From contig NZ_JBDKXB010000001.1 in the NCBI RefSeq assembly GCF_041197575.1, forward strand, positions 62,001-126,000: a stretch of DNA of 64,000 bases. The letters run 5' to 3'. The DNA is from Thioalkalicoccus limnaeus (GTDB lineage: Bacteria; Pseudomonadota; Gammaproteobacteria; Chromatiales; Chromatiaceae). The first letter of the stretch is position 1. Each line of letters begins with the position of its first letter. This document shows, piece by piece, positions 6,178-14,502 of the stretch. The position numbers were made by a program, and so were the translations under genes. The notes below the pieces were generated by a model. It searched no databases. It was not told the DNA's origin and saw only the letters and a list, made by a program, of their open reading frames with translations.

Positions 6178-7320
6178 TCAGGGGTGGGCTGACCCTTCGC
6201 GACCGAGCTTCAAGGTCACCTCGCCGAAGGCATTGACGAAGTTCGACAGAAAGACCGCGATCAGCAGCAACAGCCACTCGGTCGGCGATGGCATGTAGCT
6301 CAGCAGATCCGGTGCCCAGGCGCCCTTGAACAGCGGTACCAGCTGGCCGCCGATGATGTACTCGTAGCGTGCGATCAGCAGCGCATTCATCACGAGCAAC
6401 GCGGCAATGATCTGGGCCCAGGGGCGGATCCGGGTGCCCGGGTACGTCAAGAGCACGAGCGGCAGCAGGAGACCCAGGAAGACCTCGGCGAGGAACAGCG
6501 GGGAGGTCGCGACATGGCGCCAGACCTGGAGACCCTCGACGTTGCCATAGAGGCCGCTGCTCATCCGGGCCACAACGAACAGCAGATGGATGAAGATCGC
6601 CAAGGCCAGCAGGCCGGTCAGGCGATCGTCGAACAGGCGCTTGACGCTGGCCGGGACCGCGGCCGGGTTGAAGGCGTAGGCGAGATAGCTGAAGAAGATG
6701 ATGAAGGCGAGCCCGCCGAGCAACGATTCGAAGATGAAGGCGACCGGGATGTCGCCCGAGGCCCAGAAGGGCCGGAAGCTCTGGGAGCCGTAGACGACGC
6801 CGGCGATCGCGGTGACGCTCAGCGCCAGCACCAGGGTGACCACGGCATTGGCCCGCAAGTCCGCCATGCTCCAATCGGGCTTCAGCATCCGAGCCAACAG
6901 GATCAGTAGCGAGAGCACATAGAAGCTCACGGCCATGACCTTCCAGTAGAGCGGCGAGCTGAACGCGAAGCTGAACGGGATCGCCCACAGGGCCCGCAAT
7001 GGGTGGCCGAGTTCGAGCATCAGTACGGCCACGCCGCCGAGCAGGCCGGCCAGGGCGAGCCAGACCGCCCGCCGGATGATCGGCCGAAAGTCGTCACCGC
7101 CGAACAGGATCGCCATCGTGGCGACCATCGCGAGCCCGGTCGAGGTCAGCAGGAAGTAGTCGTAGATGACGATCGGGAAGCCCCAGAAGATCCCCAAATT
7201 ATCCGTGTTGAAGGCGGCATGCCCGTGGGTCGACAGGCTGTCGAAGACCAGCCAGCCGGTCACCAGCAGGCCCGTCAAGGCCAGCAGCATGATCCCGACT
7301 TGTTTCGTGGTAACGCTCAT
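6178..7320 (-). CDS. arxC: NrfD/PsrC-family quinone-reactive membrane subunit (ArxC)
   Basis: This 380-residue protein is very hydrophobic, with about ten predicted transmembrane helices, and belongs to the NrfD/PsrC family that exchanges electrons with membrane quinones and anchors molybdenum enzymes. Family-like features include the FWGFPIVIYDYFLL segment near residue 45 and LELGHPLRALWAIPFSFAFS near 100. In arx operons ArxC passes arsenite electrons from the iron-sulfur subunit to quinone. It starts 15 bases after arxB. The family is clear; the substrate assignment depends on ArxA. Confidence 0.8.
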   Translation of the reverse strand: MSVTTKQVGIMLLALTGLLVTGWLVFDSLSTHGHAAFNTDNLGIFWGFPIVIYDYFLLTSTGLAMVATMAILFGGDDFRPIIRRAVWLALAGLLGGVAVLMLELGHPLRALWAIPFSFAFSSPLYWKVMAVSFYVLSLLILLARMLKPDWSMADLRANAVVTLVLALSVTAIAGVVYGSQSFRPFWASGDIPVAFIFESLLGGLAFIIFFSYLAYAFNPAAVPASVKRLFDDRLTGLLALAIFIHLLFVVARMSSGLYGNVEGLQVWRHVATSPLFLAEVFLGLLLPLVLLTYPGTRIRPWAQIIAALLVMNALLIARYEYIIGGQLVPLFKGAWAPDLLSYMPSPTEWLLLLIAVFLSNFVNAFGEVTLKLGREGSAHP

Positions 7321-7335
7321 GATGTTCCCCCTCGA

Positions 7336-8100
7336 TTAGGCCTGGCCCGATGCGCGCGAGCTGCGCAGCGAGGGCACCGAGGCCGTCGCGCCGCCGGACA
7401 GGTAGTAGACCTGCGGCTTGTTGCCGGTGTGATCCTTCAGACGCACGCCGCGGTTGTCGGCGATCAGCCGATTGACACGGCTGTTCGGCTGATCGAGATC
7501 GCCGAAGAAACGGGCCTTCGGTGGGCAGACGCGCACGCAGGCCGGGACATATTCCTTCAGCGCCGGGATGTCCTCGTCGAGGTCGGGCACGCCCTTGGGG
7601 GCCTTGCTGACCTTGTGATAGCAGAAGGTGCACTTGGAGACGACGCCATGCGGCTGGATGCCGATCCCGCGCGCGGGATCGTCGTGCGGTCCCTTGTACG
7701 GCGGATCCCATACTCGATCGGTGTCGCTCGGGAAGACGCCGCGGATGTCCGGTTGCACGATGGCCCGTTCGTCGACGTAGAAGCGCACGCCGTAGGGGCA
7801 GGCCACCTGGCAGTATTTGCAGCCGATGCACTTGTTGTAATCCATCAGCACGAAGCCGCCGTCCGGGTCCTTATAGGTCGCCTTGGTCGGACAGACCGAG
7901 ACGCAGGAGGCGTTCTCGCAGTGCATGCAGGGCCGCGGGAACCACATCAGTTTGACGTTCGGATAGGTCCCTTCGTGGTAGAAGAGGACATCCTGCCAGT
8001 TCTCGCCGGGCAGACGGTTGTTCTCCATCGTGCAGGCGGTCGTGCAGGCCTGGCAGCCCGTGCACTTGTCGAGGTCGATGACCATTCCCCATTTCGCCAT
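7336..8100 (-). CDS. arxB: Four-cluster iron-sulfur electron-transfer subunit (ArxB)
   Basis: The 254-residue protein is a DmsB/PsrB-type ferredoxin subunit. It has four cysteine groups for [4Fe-4S] clusters: CTGCQACTTAC near residue 14, CMHCENASCVSVC near 58, CIGCKYCQVAC near 91, and a split last group (CTFC with CVRVC). It has no signal peptide, so it would be exported with Tat-bearing ArxA. It passes electrons between the molybdenum subunit and the membrane anchor. It begins 26 bases after arxA and ends 15 bases before arxC, in one operon. Confidence 0.88.
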   Translation of the reverse strand: MAKWGMVIDLDKCTGCQACTTACTMENNRLPGENWQDVLFYHEGTYPNVKLMWFPRPCMHCENASCVSVCPTKATYKDPDGGFVLMDYNKCIGCKYCQVACPYGVRFYVDERAIVQPDIRGVFPSDTDRVWDPPYKGPHDDPARGIGIQPHGVVSKCTFCYHKVSKAPKGVPDLDEDIPALKEYVPACVRVCPPKARFFGDLDQPNSRVNRLIADNRGVRLKDHTGNKPQVYYLSGGATASVPSLRSSRASGQA

Positions 8101-8126
8101 GGTTCAAGATCTCCAGATGACGCGCG

Positions 8127-10610
8127 TCAGACCGCTTCGATGCTGACCTTGGTGGTGTAGTAGCTGCATTGGCCCGTGATCCGGTCGGACTGGTTGACCG
8201 TGATCTCGCCGCAGTGCTCCGGTAGGCGACCCTTCGCCCAGCGCCCCATGGCCCAGTGACCGTGCTCCATCGGGAAGACGATGGTGTCGGGCCGGCAGCC
8301 CTCGAAATACTTGCAGTAGCCCTCGATGCTGCCGAGCTCCGACCTCAGCCGGACCCGTGCACCATTGGCGATGCCGCGCTCGCGGGCGGTCCGCGGATTG
8401 ATCTCGATGTAGGCGGTGCTCCGCCCACCGAGCACCGGCTGAAGGGTTGCGATCGCGACCGGGATGTTGGCGCCGCGGCCCTCCGCGTGCATCGCCACCT
8501 TCGGCGTCACCATGTACAGATCGCCACCGCCTGGGTGTTTCGGCTCCTCCCAGTGCGGAATCATCAGCGTGTCCCGGGTCCGCCCGGTCTTCTCGGCGAT
8601 CCAGTCGGCGTTTTCCTCGAGCCAACCCGAACGCAGCTCGAACTTGCCGGAGCTGGTCTTGAAGATCTCGGCCTTCACCTCGTCGTCGGTCATGAGGATC
8701 CCGTAGTCCTCGCCGTCCCATTTGCGGAACTCGCCGTCCTCGTAGCGATAGACGTAGGGCTTCTTGTACCAGACCCCCTTTTCCTTCCAGCTTTCGAAAT
8801 CCTTGACGCCGTTGTCTCCAGGATCGGCCTCGAAGCCCTTGGCCAGATGCCGGATCACGTTCTCGGTATCGCCCAGTGCCTTGTAGTAGTCGCTCATCGG
8901 TCCCTTGATGCGCTTGCCGATCTCGATCAGGGTGTCGCCGAAATACTTGGTGTCGTAGAGCGGCGGGATGGCCGGCACCCGCAACTGCGTCAGAGGCCAG
9001 CCCTGGAACGGATAGGTCGGCGCATCCTGTAGGCGCTCCAGATAGGTGTGATCCGGCAGGATCAGGTCGGCGAACATCGCCGTCTCGCCGGGAAAGGGCG
9101 AGGTGTCGATGACGAAGAGCTCCTTCAGCGCCTCCTCCCAGACCTGGCCGTTGGGCGCGGTCCAGATCGGATTGGTCTGATAGAACATGATGGTGTCGAG
9201 CTTGTAGGGATGGCCCGCGAGCGAGTTCGGCCCGAGTTCCTGGAGCATGTTGTTGGCGAGCAGATAGCCGTCCTTGTGCCCCTTCAGGTCGATGCGGGGC
9301 TGCGTCTTCCAAGGGCCGTTCTGCGCATAGTCGTCCATGAAATCCTTGGCATCGACCGGCATCGGCCCATACGACGGGCCCATCTGCGACATGAGCCCAC
9401 CCTTGGCATAGAGGGAGCCGACCAGCGCGTTCAGCGCATGGATCGCCATGCCATTCAACACGCCGTTCGAGTGGGCATGGGCGCCGCGTTCGAAGAGTGC
9501 GATGCTCGGCCGTGTCGAGCCGAATTCGCGCGCCGTGGCGAGGATATCGCGGACGTACAGGCTCGTGACCTCGGCCGCCCAGGCCGGGGTACGGTCCTTC
9601 AGTTCCAGGTTCCACCAGTCGATGAGGCCCTTGACCCATTTCTCCTCGAACAATTCCGGGTCGACGCGCTCACCGCTCTTGAAGCGGTTGACCCCGTCGT
9701 GGAAGTCACCGACGAAGGGGCGCTCCCACAGGCCTTCGGTCAGGATCACGTGTGCGATGGCCAGCGCCAGCGCCCCGTCCGTGCCGGGTTTGATCAAGAG
9801 CGCGCGATCGGAACCGGCCAGCGTCGTATTCAGATGGATATCGACGGCGGTGATCCGCGTCTTGGGCACCTTGACGCCGCGGATGTAGCCCCAGACCTGC
9901 ATGTTGTTGTTGTAAGGGCGGAAGGCCTCGAGAAAGCCGACGCCGAACATCAAGAGCATGTTGGCATTCGCATAGTCGTAGGCGTTGTAGCCGCCGACTC
10001 CGTCGAGGGCCTTCTTCGAGATGATGCTGCCGTCCGAGCACATCGAGGAATGGCCGATCGCGACGTTCGGCGATCCGTAGAGGGCGCCGAAGGTCCCTTG
10101 GAGGCCGGCACAGGAGGCGCCCCAGCCACGCCCGTAGGCCAGCGTGAAGCGGTGCGATTCGCCTTGGTCGCGCAGGTGATTGAGGCGTTCGGCGACCGTG
10201 TCCAGGGCCTCGTCCCATGAGATCGGGACGAAGCCCGGGTCCTCGTTGCGGCCTTTGTTCGGATTGGTGCGCTTCATCGGACCCTTGAACCGGTCCGGGT
10301 CGTACAGGATGTAGGTCCCGAGCGGCCCCTTCGGGCAGAGTTTGCCATTCGAGATCGGGTGCTCGGTCGTGCCATAGATCGCGTGAACACGGCCGTTCGT
10401 GGTGTAGACGTCGATACCGCACCGGGCCGGGCATTGGTGGCAGATGTTCTTCGTGATCCTGGTCTCGAAGGTCGTGGTGTGCACCTGCGCCTCGGCCTCG
10501 CGGAGCCGGGTCAGGGCCCCGCTGCCGAAGCCAACGGCGCCCAAGGCACCGGCGGCGCTGCTGGCCTTCAGAAAACGCCGCCGCGACAGCGCGGTCTTCA
10601 ATAACTCCAT
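8127..10610 (-). CDS. arxA: Arsenite oxidase ArxA-type molybdopterin catalytic subunit
   Basis: The 827-residue protein starts with a Tat signal (SRRRFLK at 9-15), so it acts in the periplasm. Cys57, Cys60, Cys64 and Cys92 form the N-terminal [4Fe-4S] site of the DMSO-reductase family. YGRGWG at 159-164 is the motif reported to separate ArxA from respiratory arsenate reductase ArrA. Cys191 (SSMCSDG) is the likely molybdenum ligand. ArxA oxidises arsenite to arsenate anaerobically, in purple bacteria with light-driven electron flow. ATG at 10610 places the Tat motif correctly and overlaps arxB2 by 13 bases. The Tat signal argues against cytoplasmic SoeA; PsrA or TtrA remain less likely alternatives. 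Confidence 0.82.
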   Translation of the reverse strand: MELLKTALSRRRFLKASSAAGALGAVGFGSGALTRLREAEAQVHTTTFETRITKNICHQCPARCGIDVYTTNGRVHAIYGTTEHPISNGKLCPKGPLGTYILYDPDRFKGPMKRTNPNKGRNEDPGFVPISWDEALDTVAERLNHLRDQGESHRFTLAYGRGWGASCAGLQGTFGALYGSPNVAIGHSSMCSDGSIISKKALDGVGGYNAYDYANANMLLMFGVGFLEAFRPYNNNMQVWGYIRGVKVPKTRITAVDIHLNTTLAGSDRALLIKPGTDGALALAIAHVILTEGLWERPFVGDFHDGVNRFKSGERVDPELFEEKWVKGLIDWWNLELKDRTPAWAAEVTSLYVRDILATAREFGSTRPSIALFERGAHAHSNGVLNGMAIHALNALVGSLYAKGGLMSQMGPSYGPMPVDAKDFMDDYAQNGPWKTQPRIDLKGHKDGYLLANNMLQELGPNSLAGHPYKLDTIMFYQTNPIWTAPNGQVWEEALKELFVIDTSPFPGETAMFADLILPDHTYLERLQDAPTYPFQGWPLTQLRVPAIPPLYDTKYFGDTLIEIGKRIKGPMSDYYKALGDTENVIRHLAKGFEADPGDNGVKDFESWKEKGVWYKKPYVYRYEDGEFRKWDGEDYGILMTDDEVKAEIFKTSSGKFELRSGWLEENADWIAEKTGRTRDTLMIPHWEEPKHPGGGDLYMVTPKVAMHAEGRGANIPVAIATLQPVLGGRSTAYIEINPRTARERGIANGARVRLRSELGSIEGYCKYFEGCRPDTIVFPMEHGHWAMGRWAKGRLPEHCGEITVNQSDRITGQCSYYTTKVSIEAV

Positions 10611-11773
10611 CGGGTGTCCTCCTCTGCTTCGTTGTTGGTTGAATGCGGCGCGACGGCGCCGAACAGGGTTCGAAAGGCCTCTTGCGCAAATGCTTGATCG
10701 CTCGCGCAGGCCGGACAGACCGGGCCGTCGCCGGTGTAGTCGGCGTCGCAATCCGGGCAGGACCGAACGCGGAATCGGGTCAGGATGGAAGGGCCTGGAT
10801 GGGTCGCGGCGGGACCTTCGCGCGCCATCGTCAGCGCCCGACTGGGACACAGTTGCATGCACAGCCCACATCCGGTGCAGCGCTCGGCATCGAAGGCCAG
10901 CCCGCGAGCTGAGTCCTCGCGGTAGCGGCGAAGTGCCCCGGTGGGACAGGCCGCCACACAGACCTGATGATCCGCGCACTGGTCGTTCGCGCTCAGCGCC
11001 GGGAACAACGCGGCCGGGAACGGACGCGCGACCTCGAGGCGCGCGAGGGCCGCCAGTCGCCGCGACGGGCGGTCCTGGGCCCCGCGGTCCTGCGGGGGCG
11101 CCGGCTCCACGATCTCGGCGAGGCCGACGAACAGGCCGCGACGACTGACCCGGGCTTCGAGCAGGGGCTCGCTGCTCTCCTGGACCATCCGCTCGGGCGG
11201 TAGCGGCCACTGGGTCAACCGTGGCCAGTGGAGCGGCGGGATCCGCAGGGTCTGAAGCCAACCTTGGACGGTCGCCAGCGACTTCTCGACCGGATGCCGT
11301 GCAGCACCGGCCGGACATCGGGCGCAAAAGCCGCGATCGAGGAGCGCAACCGGACGGCCGTCGGCCTCGGCCGACAGTTCCAGCAGGTCGGTCGCGGTCA
11401 GGCCGCCGAGACAGGGTACGCGGATCGCGCCCACCGGCGATTCGGATCGCGGGACGCGCCAGCAATCGACGGCGACCGCGCCCGACTGTCGCTTGGCACG
11501 GAGCGCAAAGCCCGGCAGCGCCAAGGCCTCATTAGGGCAGGCGGCAGCGCACTGACCGCACTCGACGCACCCGGTGGCCAACCGTGGTCCGTGGTGGGTG
11601 ACGGTCAGTACCCCGGTCGGGCAGGCCTGCACGCAGTGCTGGCAGTCGGTCCCTGGGTAGCGGCTCGGCAGGCAGCGGTCGCCGTCGAGAGCCAGCCTGG
11701 ACGACGTATGCAACGGCTGGCGGCAAGATGGTGCGGCTCGCTGGGCGTGAGGTAGGCAGGTGCCGTTTTGCAC
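10598..11773 (-). CDS. arxB2: Polyferredoxin ArxB2, first gene of the arx operon
   Basis: The 391-residue protein holds four ferredoxin-like cysteine groups in two halves: CQHCVQACP and CVECGQCAAACP near residues 44-80, then CADHQVCVAACP and CTGCGLCMQLCP near 275-315. A C-terminal CPDC...CPAC pair resembles a rubredoxin-type knuckle. Known arx operons begin with such an extra iron-sulfur protein before arxA. The start is GTG at 11773, about 40 bases below the predicted transcription start; no ATG fits. It lacks an obvious export signal, so it may act in the cytoplasm in enzyme maturation or electron transfer; its role is not settled. Confidence 0.75.
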   Translation of the reverse strand: MQNGTCLPHAQRAAPSCRQPLHTSSRLALDGDRCLPSRYPGTDCQHCVQACPTGVLTVTHHGPRLATGCVECGQCAAACPNEALALPGFALRAKRQSGAVAVDCWRVPRSESPVGAIRVPCLGGLTATDLLELSAEADGRPVALLDRGFCARCPAGAARHPVEKSLATVQGWLQTLRIPPLHWPRLTQWPLPPERMVQESSEPLLEARVSRRGLFVGLAEIVEPAPPQDRGAQDRPSRRLAALARLEVARPFPAALFPALSANDQCADHQVCVAACPTGALRRYREDSARGLAFDAERCTGCGLCMQLCPSRALTMAREGPAATHPGPSILTRFRVRSCPDCDADYTGDGPVCPACASDQAFAQEAFRTLFGAVAPHSTNNEAEEDTRWSY

Positions 11774-11824
11774 TTTTGGTGGAAACTGATCAGTTGGTGC
11801 CTGGGTCGGGACAAAGGCTTTTCA

Positions 11825-11840
11825 AGCATTTTGCGTTCCA
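11825..11840 (-). promoter_or_regulatory. Sigma-54 promoter for arxB2ABCD
   Basis: The minus strand reads TGGAACG-CAAA-ATGCT, against the consensus TGGCACG-N4-TTGCW. The GG and GC doublets are intact with the required ten bases between them; one mismatch lies in each half. Transcription would start near 11813, about 40 bases before the arxB2 GTG. The linked activator ArxR carries the sigma-54 contact motif GAFTGA, which supports this reading. Confidence 0.65.
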
Positions 11841-11927
11841 GGAATAGGGGGTGCCTTCCTGGGCCTCTTGCCGGGCCGCACAGGGGGGCTTGAAGGTGGG
11901 CGAGGGCTGCCCTGACCGGATCAAAGA

Positions 11928-12013
11928 GTTACGAAAAGGTAACGTTCTGTCGCGTTGAGATGTCTAAAAACCATTTTAGAACAGTCGTTTGAGCGCTTTG
12001 TAACGGTTGTCGC
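11928..12013. promoter_or_regulatory. Palindromes and direct repeats, candidate ArxR activator sites
   Basis: Three elements lie 90-190 bases upstream of the sigma-54 promoter. They are GTTAC-GAAAAG-GTAAC at 11928-11943, TCTAAAA-ACCA-TTTTAGA at 11963-11980, and a direct repeat of GTAACGTTCTGTCGC (11939-11953) with GTAACGGTTGTCGC (12000-12013). Sigma-54 activators usually bind paired palindromes at this distance. Which element ArxR binds cannot be told from one sequence. Confidence 0.45.
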
Positions 12014-12095
12014 CTTATGGTTTCCCAAGGGTAACGCCGGCCGAGATCGGCATCCTGGGTCTGGCGAATCGATAGACGGTCAGGCGCCTCGCACT

Positions 12096-12125
12096 TTCGA
12101 TAGGCGCGGCTTGTCTTGCTAGAAT
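12096..12125 (+). promoter_or_regulatory. Extended -10 promoter for arxXSR
   Basis: TGCTAGAAT at 12117-12125 is an extended -10 box (TGn plus TAGAAT). A weak -35 (TTCGAT, 12096-12101) lies 18 bases upstream. It is about 90 bases ahead of the arxX start and faces away from the arxB2 promoter. Confidence 0.45.
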
Positions 12126-12217
12126 CGACTGGCGAAAGAGACGAGGGTCGCCCGTGATCGCGATCCGATCCATTTCGACTTGGCGCGTACCGGGTTCAAC
12201 CGAGGGCTCTATCGACG

Positions 12218-13069
12218 ATGATGCCGTCACGCCGCCATTTTCTGACCATGCTGCTCGCGGGTGCCGGGGCAGCCTCGGTCCGCGCCGAGGTCGGGCCTTT
12301 GCGTTTCGGGCTGACGCCGGTGGTACTCGACGATCAGATCGGTTTTCTAACCGACTGGGCCGCCTGGCTCGGTCGGCAACTGGGGCGGCCGGTCGCCTTC
12401 GTGCAACGCTCGCGCTATCGCGAGATCATGGATCTGCTGCTGACCGGGCGTCTGGATCTGGCCTGGATCTGCGGGTATCCCTATATCCAGCATCGGGATC
12501 GCTTGCCCTTGCTGGCGGTACCCTATTTTCAAGGGCGGCCCAAGTACCGTTCCTATCTGATCGTGGCGGCCGATACCGAGTGGCAGAGGCTCGCGGATCT
12601 GGAAGGGCGCCTGTTCGCGTGGGCCGACCCGGATTCGAACTCGGGTTATCTCTTTCCGCGCTATCGTCTGGCCACCGATGGGTGGCATCCCGATCGCTTC
12701 TTTCGGCGAACCATCTTCACCTGGGGCCACCCGCGTAGTGTCGAGGCGGTTGCCGAGGGCCTGGTCGATGGCGCCGCCGTCGACAGCTATGTCTGGGAGA
12801 CCTTGGCGCGTCGGGATCCGTCGGTGACGGCGCGAACCCGGGTGATCCTCGAGTCGCCGGAGTTCGGCTTTCCGCCGCTGGTCGCAGGCCCTCACTTACC
12901 GGCGTCGGAACGCGAACGCATCCGGCGGGTCCTGATCGGACAGGTTCAGGACCCGGTCGGCCGGGTACTCCTGACGGAGCTCAATCTGGACACCTTCAGC
13001 ATCGAGACGCCGGATCTGTACCGTGGGATCGCCGAGATGGCCGATCGGCTGAGCCAAGTCGTGCCATGA
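12218..13069 (+). CDS. arxX: PhnD-like periplasmic binding protein (ArxX)
   Basis: The 283-residue protein opens with a Tat-like signal (SRRHFLTMLLAGAGAASVRA) and continues as a PhnD/phosphonate-type periplasmic binding protein: RFGLTPVVL at the mature start, YREIMDLLLTGRLDLAWICG near 65 and DPDSNSGYLFPRY near 140. In arx loci a protein of this type is encoded with the sensor kinase and is thought to present arsenite or another oxyanion to it. ATG at 12218 or the adjacent ATG at 12221 may be used. Its stop overlaps the arxS start. The ligand is not known from sequence. Confidence 0.8.
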   Translation: MMPSRRHFLTMLLAGAGAASVRAEVGPLRFGLTPVVLDDQIGFLTDWAAWLGRQLGRPVAFVQRSRYREIMDLLLTGRLDLAWICGYPYIQHRDRLPLLAVPYFQGRPKYRSYLIVAADTEWQRLADLEGRLFAWADPDSNSGYLFPRYRLATDGWHPDRFFRRTIFTWGHPRSVEAVAEGLVDGAAVDSYVWETLARRDPSVTARTRVILESPEFGFPPLVAGPHLPASERERIRRVLIGQVQDPVGRVLLTELNLDTFSIETPDLYRGIAEMADRLSQVVP

Positions 13070-14502
13070 TGACCAGGGCGCTGGCCAGTCTGCGTCTGAG
13101 ACTACCGCTGAGCCTCAGCGTCTCGGCGATCCTGACCGCGATCGGCATGGCCGCGGCCCTCGGCCTTCAGACGCTGGCCAATCTGCGCGAGGACCAGGGC
13201 CGCAATGCCCTGACGCTGGCCCATGCAATGGCCGACGTGCAGGTTCAAGCGCTGCGCAATGACGATGTCTGGTTGGCCTACTCGCTGTTGCGCGGTCCGG
13301 AAGGCGGGGCCGGCGATGCCGTGTGGATCCTCGTCGATGACGCCGGTCGTATCTTCGCCAGCAACGACCCGCGTCGTTTCCGGCTGGATCAGCCGCTCGC
13401 TGAGGCCGCCCCCTGGCTCGCCGACCGTCCCGCGGTCCCGCTCGACGACCCGATCGGGGGGGTCTTCCCGGTGAACCAGGGCGAGGCGCGCCGGATCCTG
13501 CGGCTGCCCCTTTACAGTGACGGAACCCAGACCGGAGAGTTGATCGCGCTCTTGTCCGATGCGCCCTATCTGCCGCGCTTTCGCGAGATCCTGATCGGCG
13601 GAGTCATCGTCACGCTCGGCGTTCTGGTCGTGCTGGTCCCGATCGGCTGGCTGTGGGGGCGACGCATGGTCGCCCCGTTGGCGCGTTTGACCGACTGCAT
13701 GGCCCGGGTCGGCAAGGAGGACCCGCGCCAGATGAACTGTCGGCTGGAGTTCGGCGATGGCGAGATCGGGCGGCTCGGGCGGCAATTCTTGGCGATGATC
13801 GCCGCGTTGGCGGAGAAAGAGGCCCTCGAGCGGCAGATGATTCAGGCCGAGCGCCTGGCCGCGGTCGGGCGAGTCGCCGCCGGAGTGGCCCACGAGGTCA
13901 ACAACCCGCTCGGTGGCATGCTGCTCGCGATCGACACGTACCGACGATCGCAACCGGTCGATGTCCCCACCAGGCGCCTGCTGGATCTGCTGGAGCGGGC
14001 GCTGAATCAGATTCAGGAATCGATCTCGGCGCTGCTGATCGAGGCACGGGCCGATACGCGCCGGTTGACGCCGCAGGATTTGGACGACGTGCGGACCCTG
14101 GCCCAGCCGAAGCTTGCGAGCGTTGGCGCGCGGCTCGCGTGGCACAACGATTGGCAGGCCGCGACGACACTGCCCGCCGCGCCGGTCCGCCAACTGCTGC
14201 TGAACCTGGTGTTGAATGCCCTTCAAGCGGCCGGCCAAGCAGGACGGGTCGTCGTGCACGTGGCCGCGCACGCGGACCGCCTCTCGATGCGGGTCGAGAA
14301 CACCGGTCGTCCGATCCCGCCGGAGCGTCTGACGCATCTGTTCGAGCCCTATTCGGCGGCGCGGTCGGATCACCCGGGCATCGGCCTGTGGGTCTGTTAT
14401 CAGCTCGCTTCGCAACTCGGCGGGTCGATCGGTGTCGAGTCGCACGAGGGCGTGACCGGCTTCACGGTCAGCTTGCCGCTCGATGCGCCGAGGGTCCTAT
14501 GA
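13066..14502 (+). CDS. arxS: Membrane sensor histidine kinase (ArxS)
   Basis: The 478-residue protein has an N-terminal transmembrane helix (about residues 12-35), a periplasmic domain of about 145 residues, a second helix (near 180-205) and a HAMP-like segment. The dimerisation and phosphorylation box is AGVAHEVNNPLGG near residue 278. The ATP-binding domain shows LLLNLVLNALQAA (N box) and GIGLWVCYQLASQLGG (G box). It would relay the signal sensed with ArxX to ArxR. It overlaps both neighbours by four bases, so arxX, arxS and arxR form one tightly coupled operon. Confidence 0.85.
   Translation: MMTRALASLRLRLPLSLSVSAILTAIGMAAALGLQTLANLREDQGRNALTLAHAMADVQVQALRNDDVWLAYSLLRGPEGGAGDAVWILVDDAGRIFASNDPRRFRLDQPLAEAAPWLADRPAVPLDDPIGGVFPVNQGEARRILRLPLYSDGTQTGELIALLSDAPYLPRFREILIGGVIVTLGVLVVLVPIGWLWGRRMVAPLARLTDCMARVGKEDPRQMNCRLEFGDGEIGRLGRQFLAMIAALAEKEALERQMIQAERLAAVGRVAAGVAHEVNNPLGGMLLAIDTYRRSQPVDVPTRRLLDLLERALNQIQESISALLIEARADTRRLTPQDLDDVRTLAQPKLASVGARLAWHNDWQAATTLPAAPVRQLLLNLVLNALQAAGQAGRVVVHVAAHADRLSMRVENTGRPIPPERLTHLFEPYSAARSDHPGIGLWVCYQLASQLGGSIGVESHEGVTGFTVSLPLDAPRVL

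Noticed and set aside
8256..10220. Plus-strand open frames opposite arxA
   Set aside because: They are GC-driven shadows; all ArxA motifs lie on the minus strand.
6178..10610. SoeABC cytoplasmic sulfite-oxidising enzyme, common in purple sulfur bacteria
   Set aside because: The catalytic subunit has a Tat signal and the ArxA YGRGWG motif, and the neighbours are arx-type regulators; SoeA has no Tat signal.
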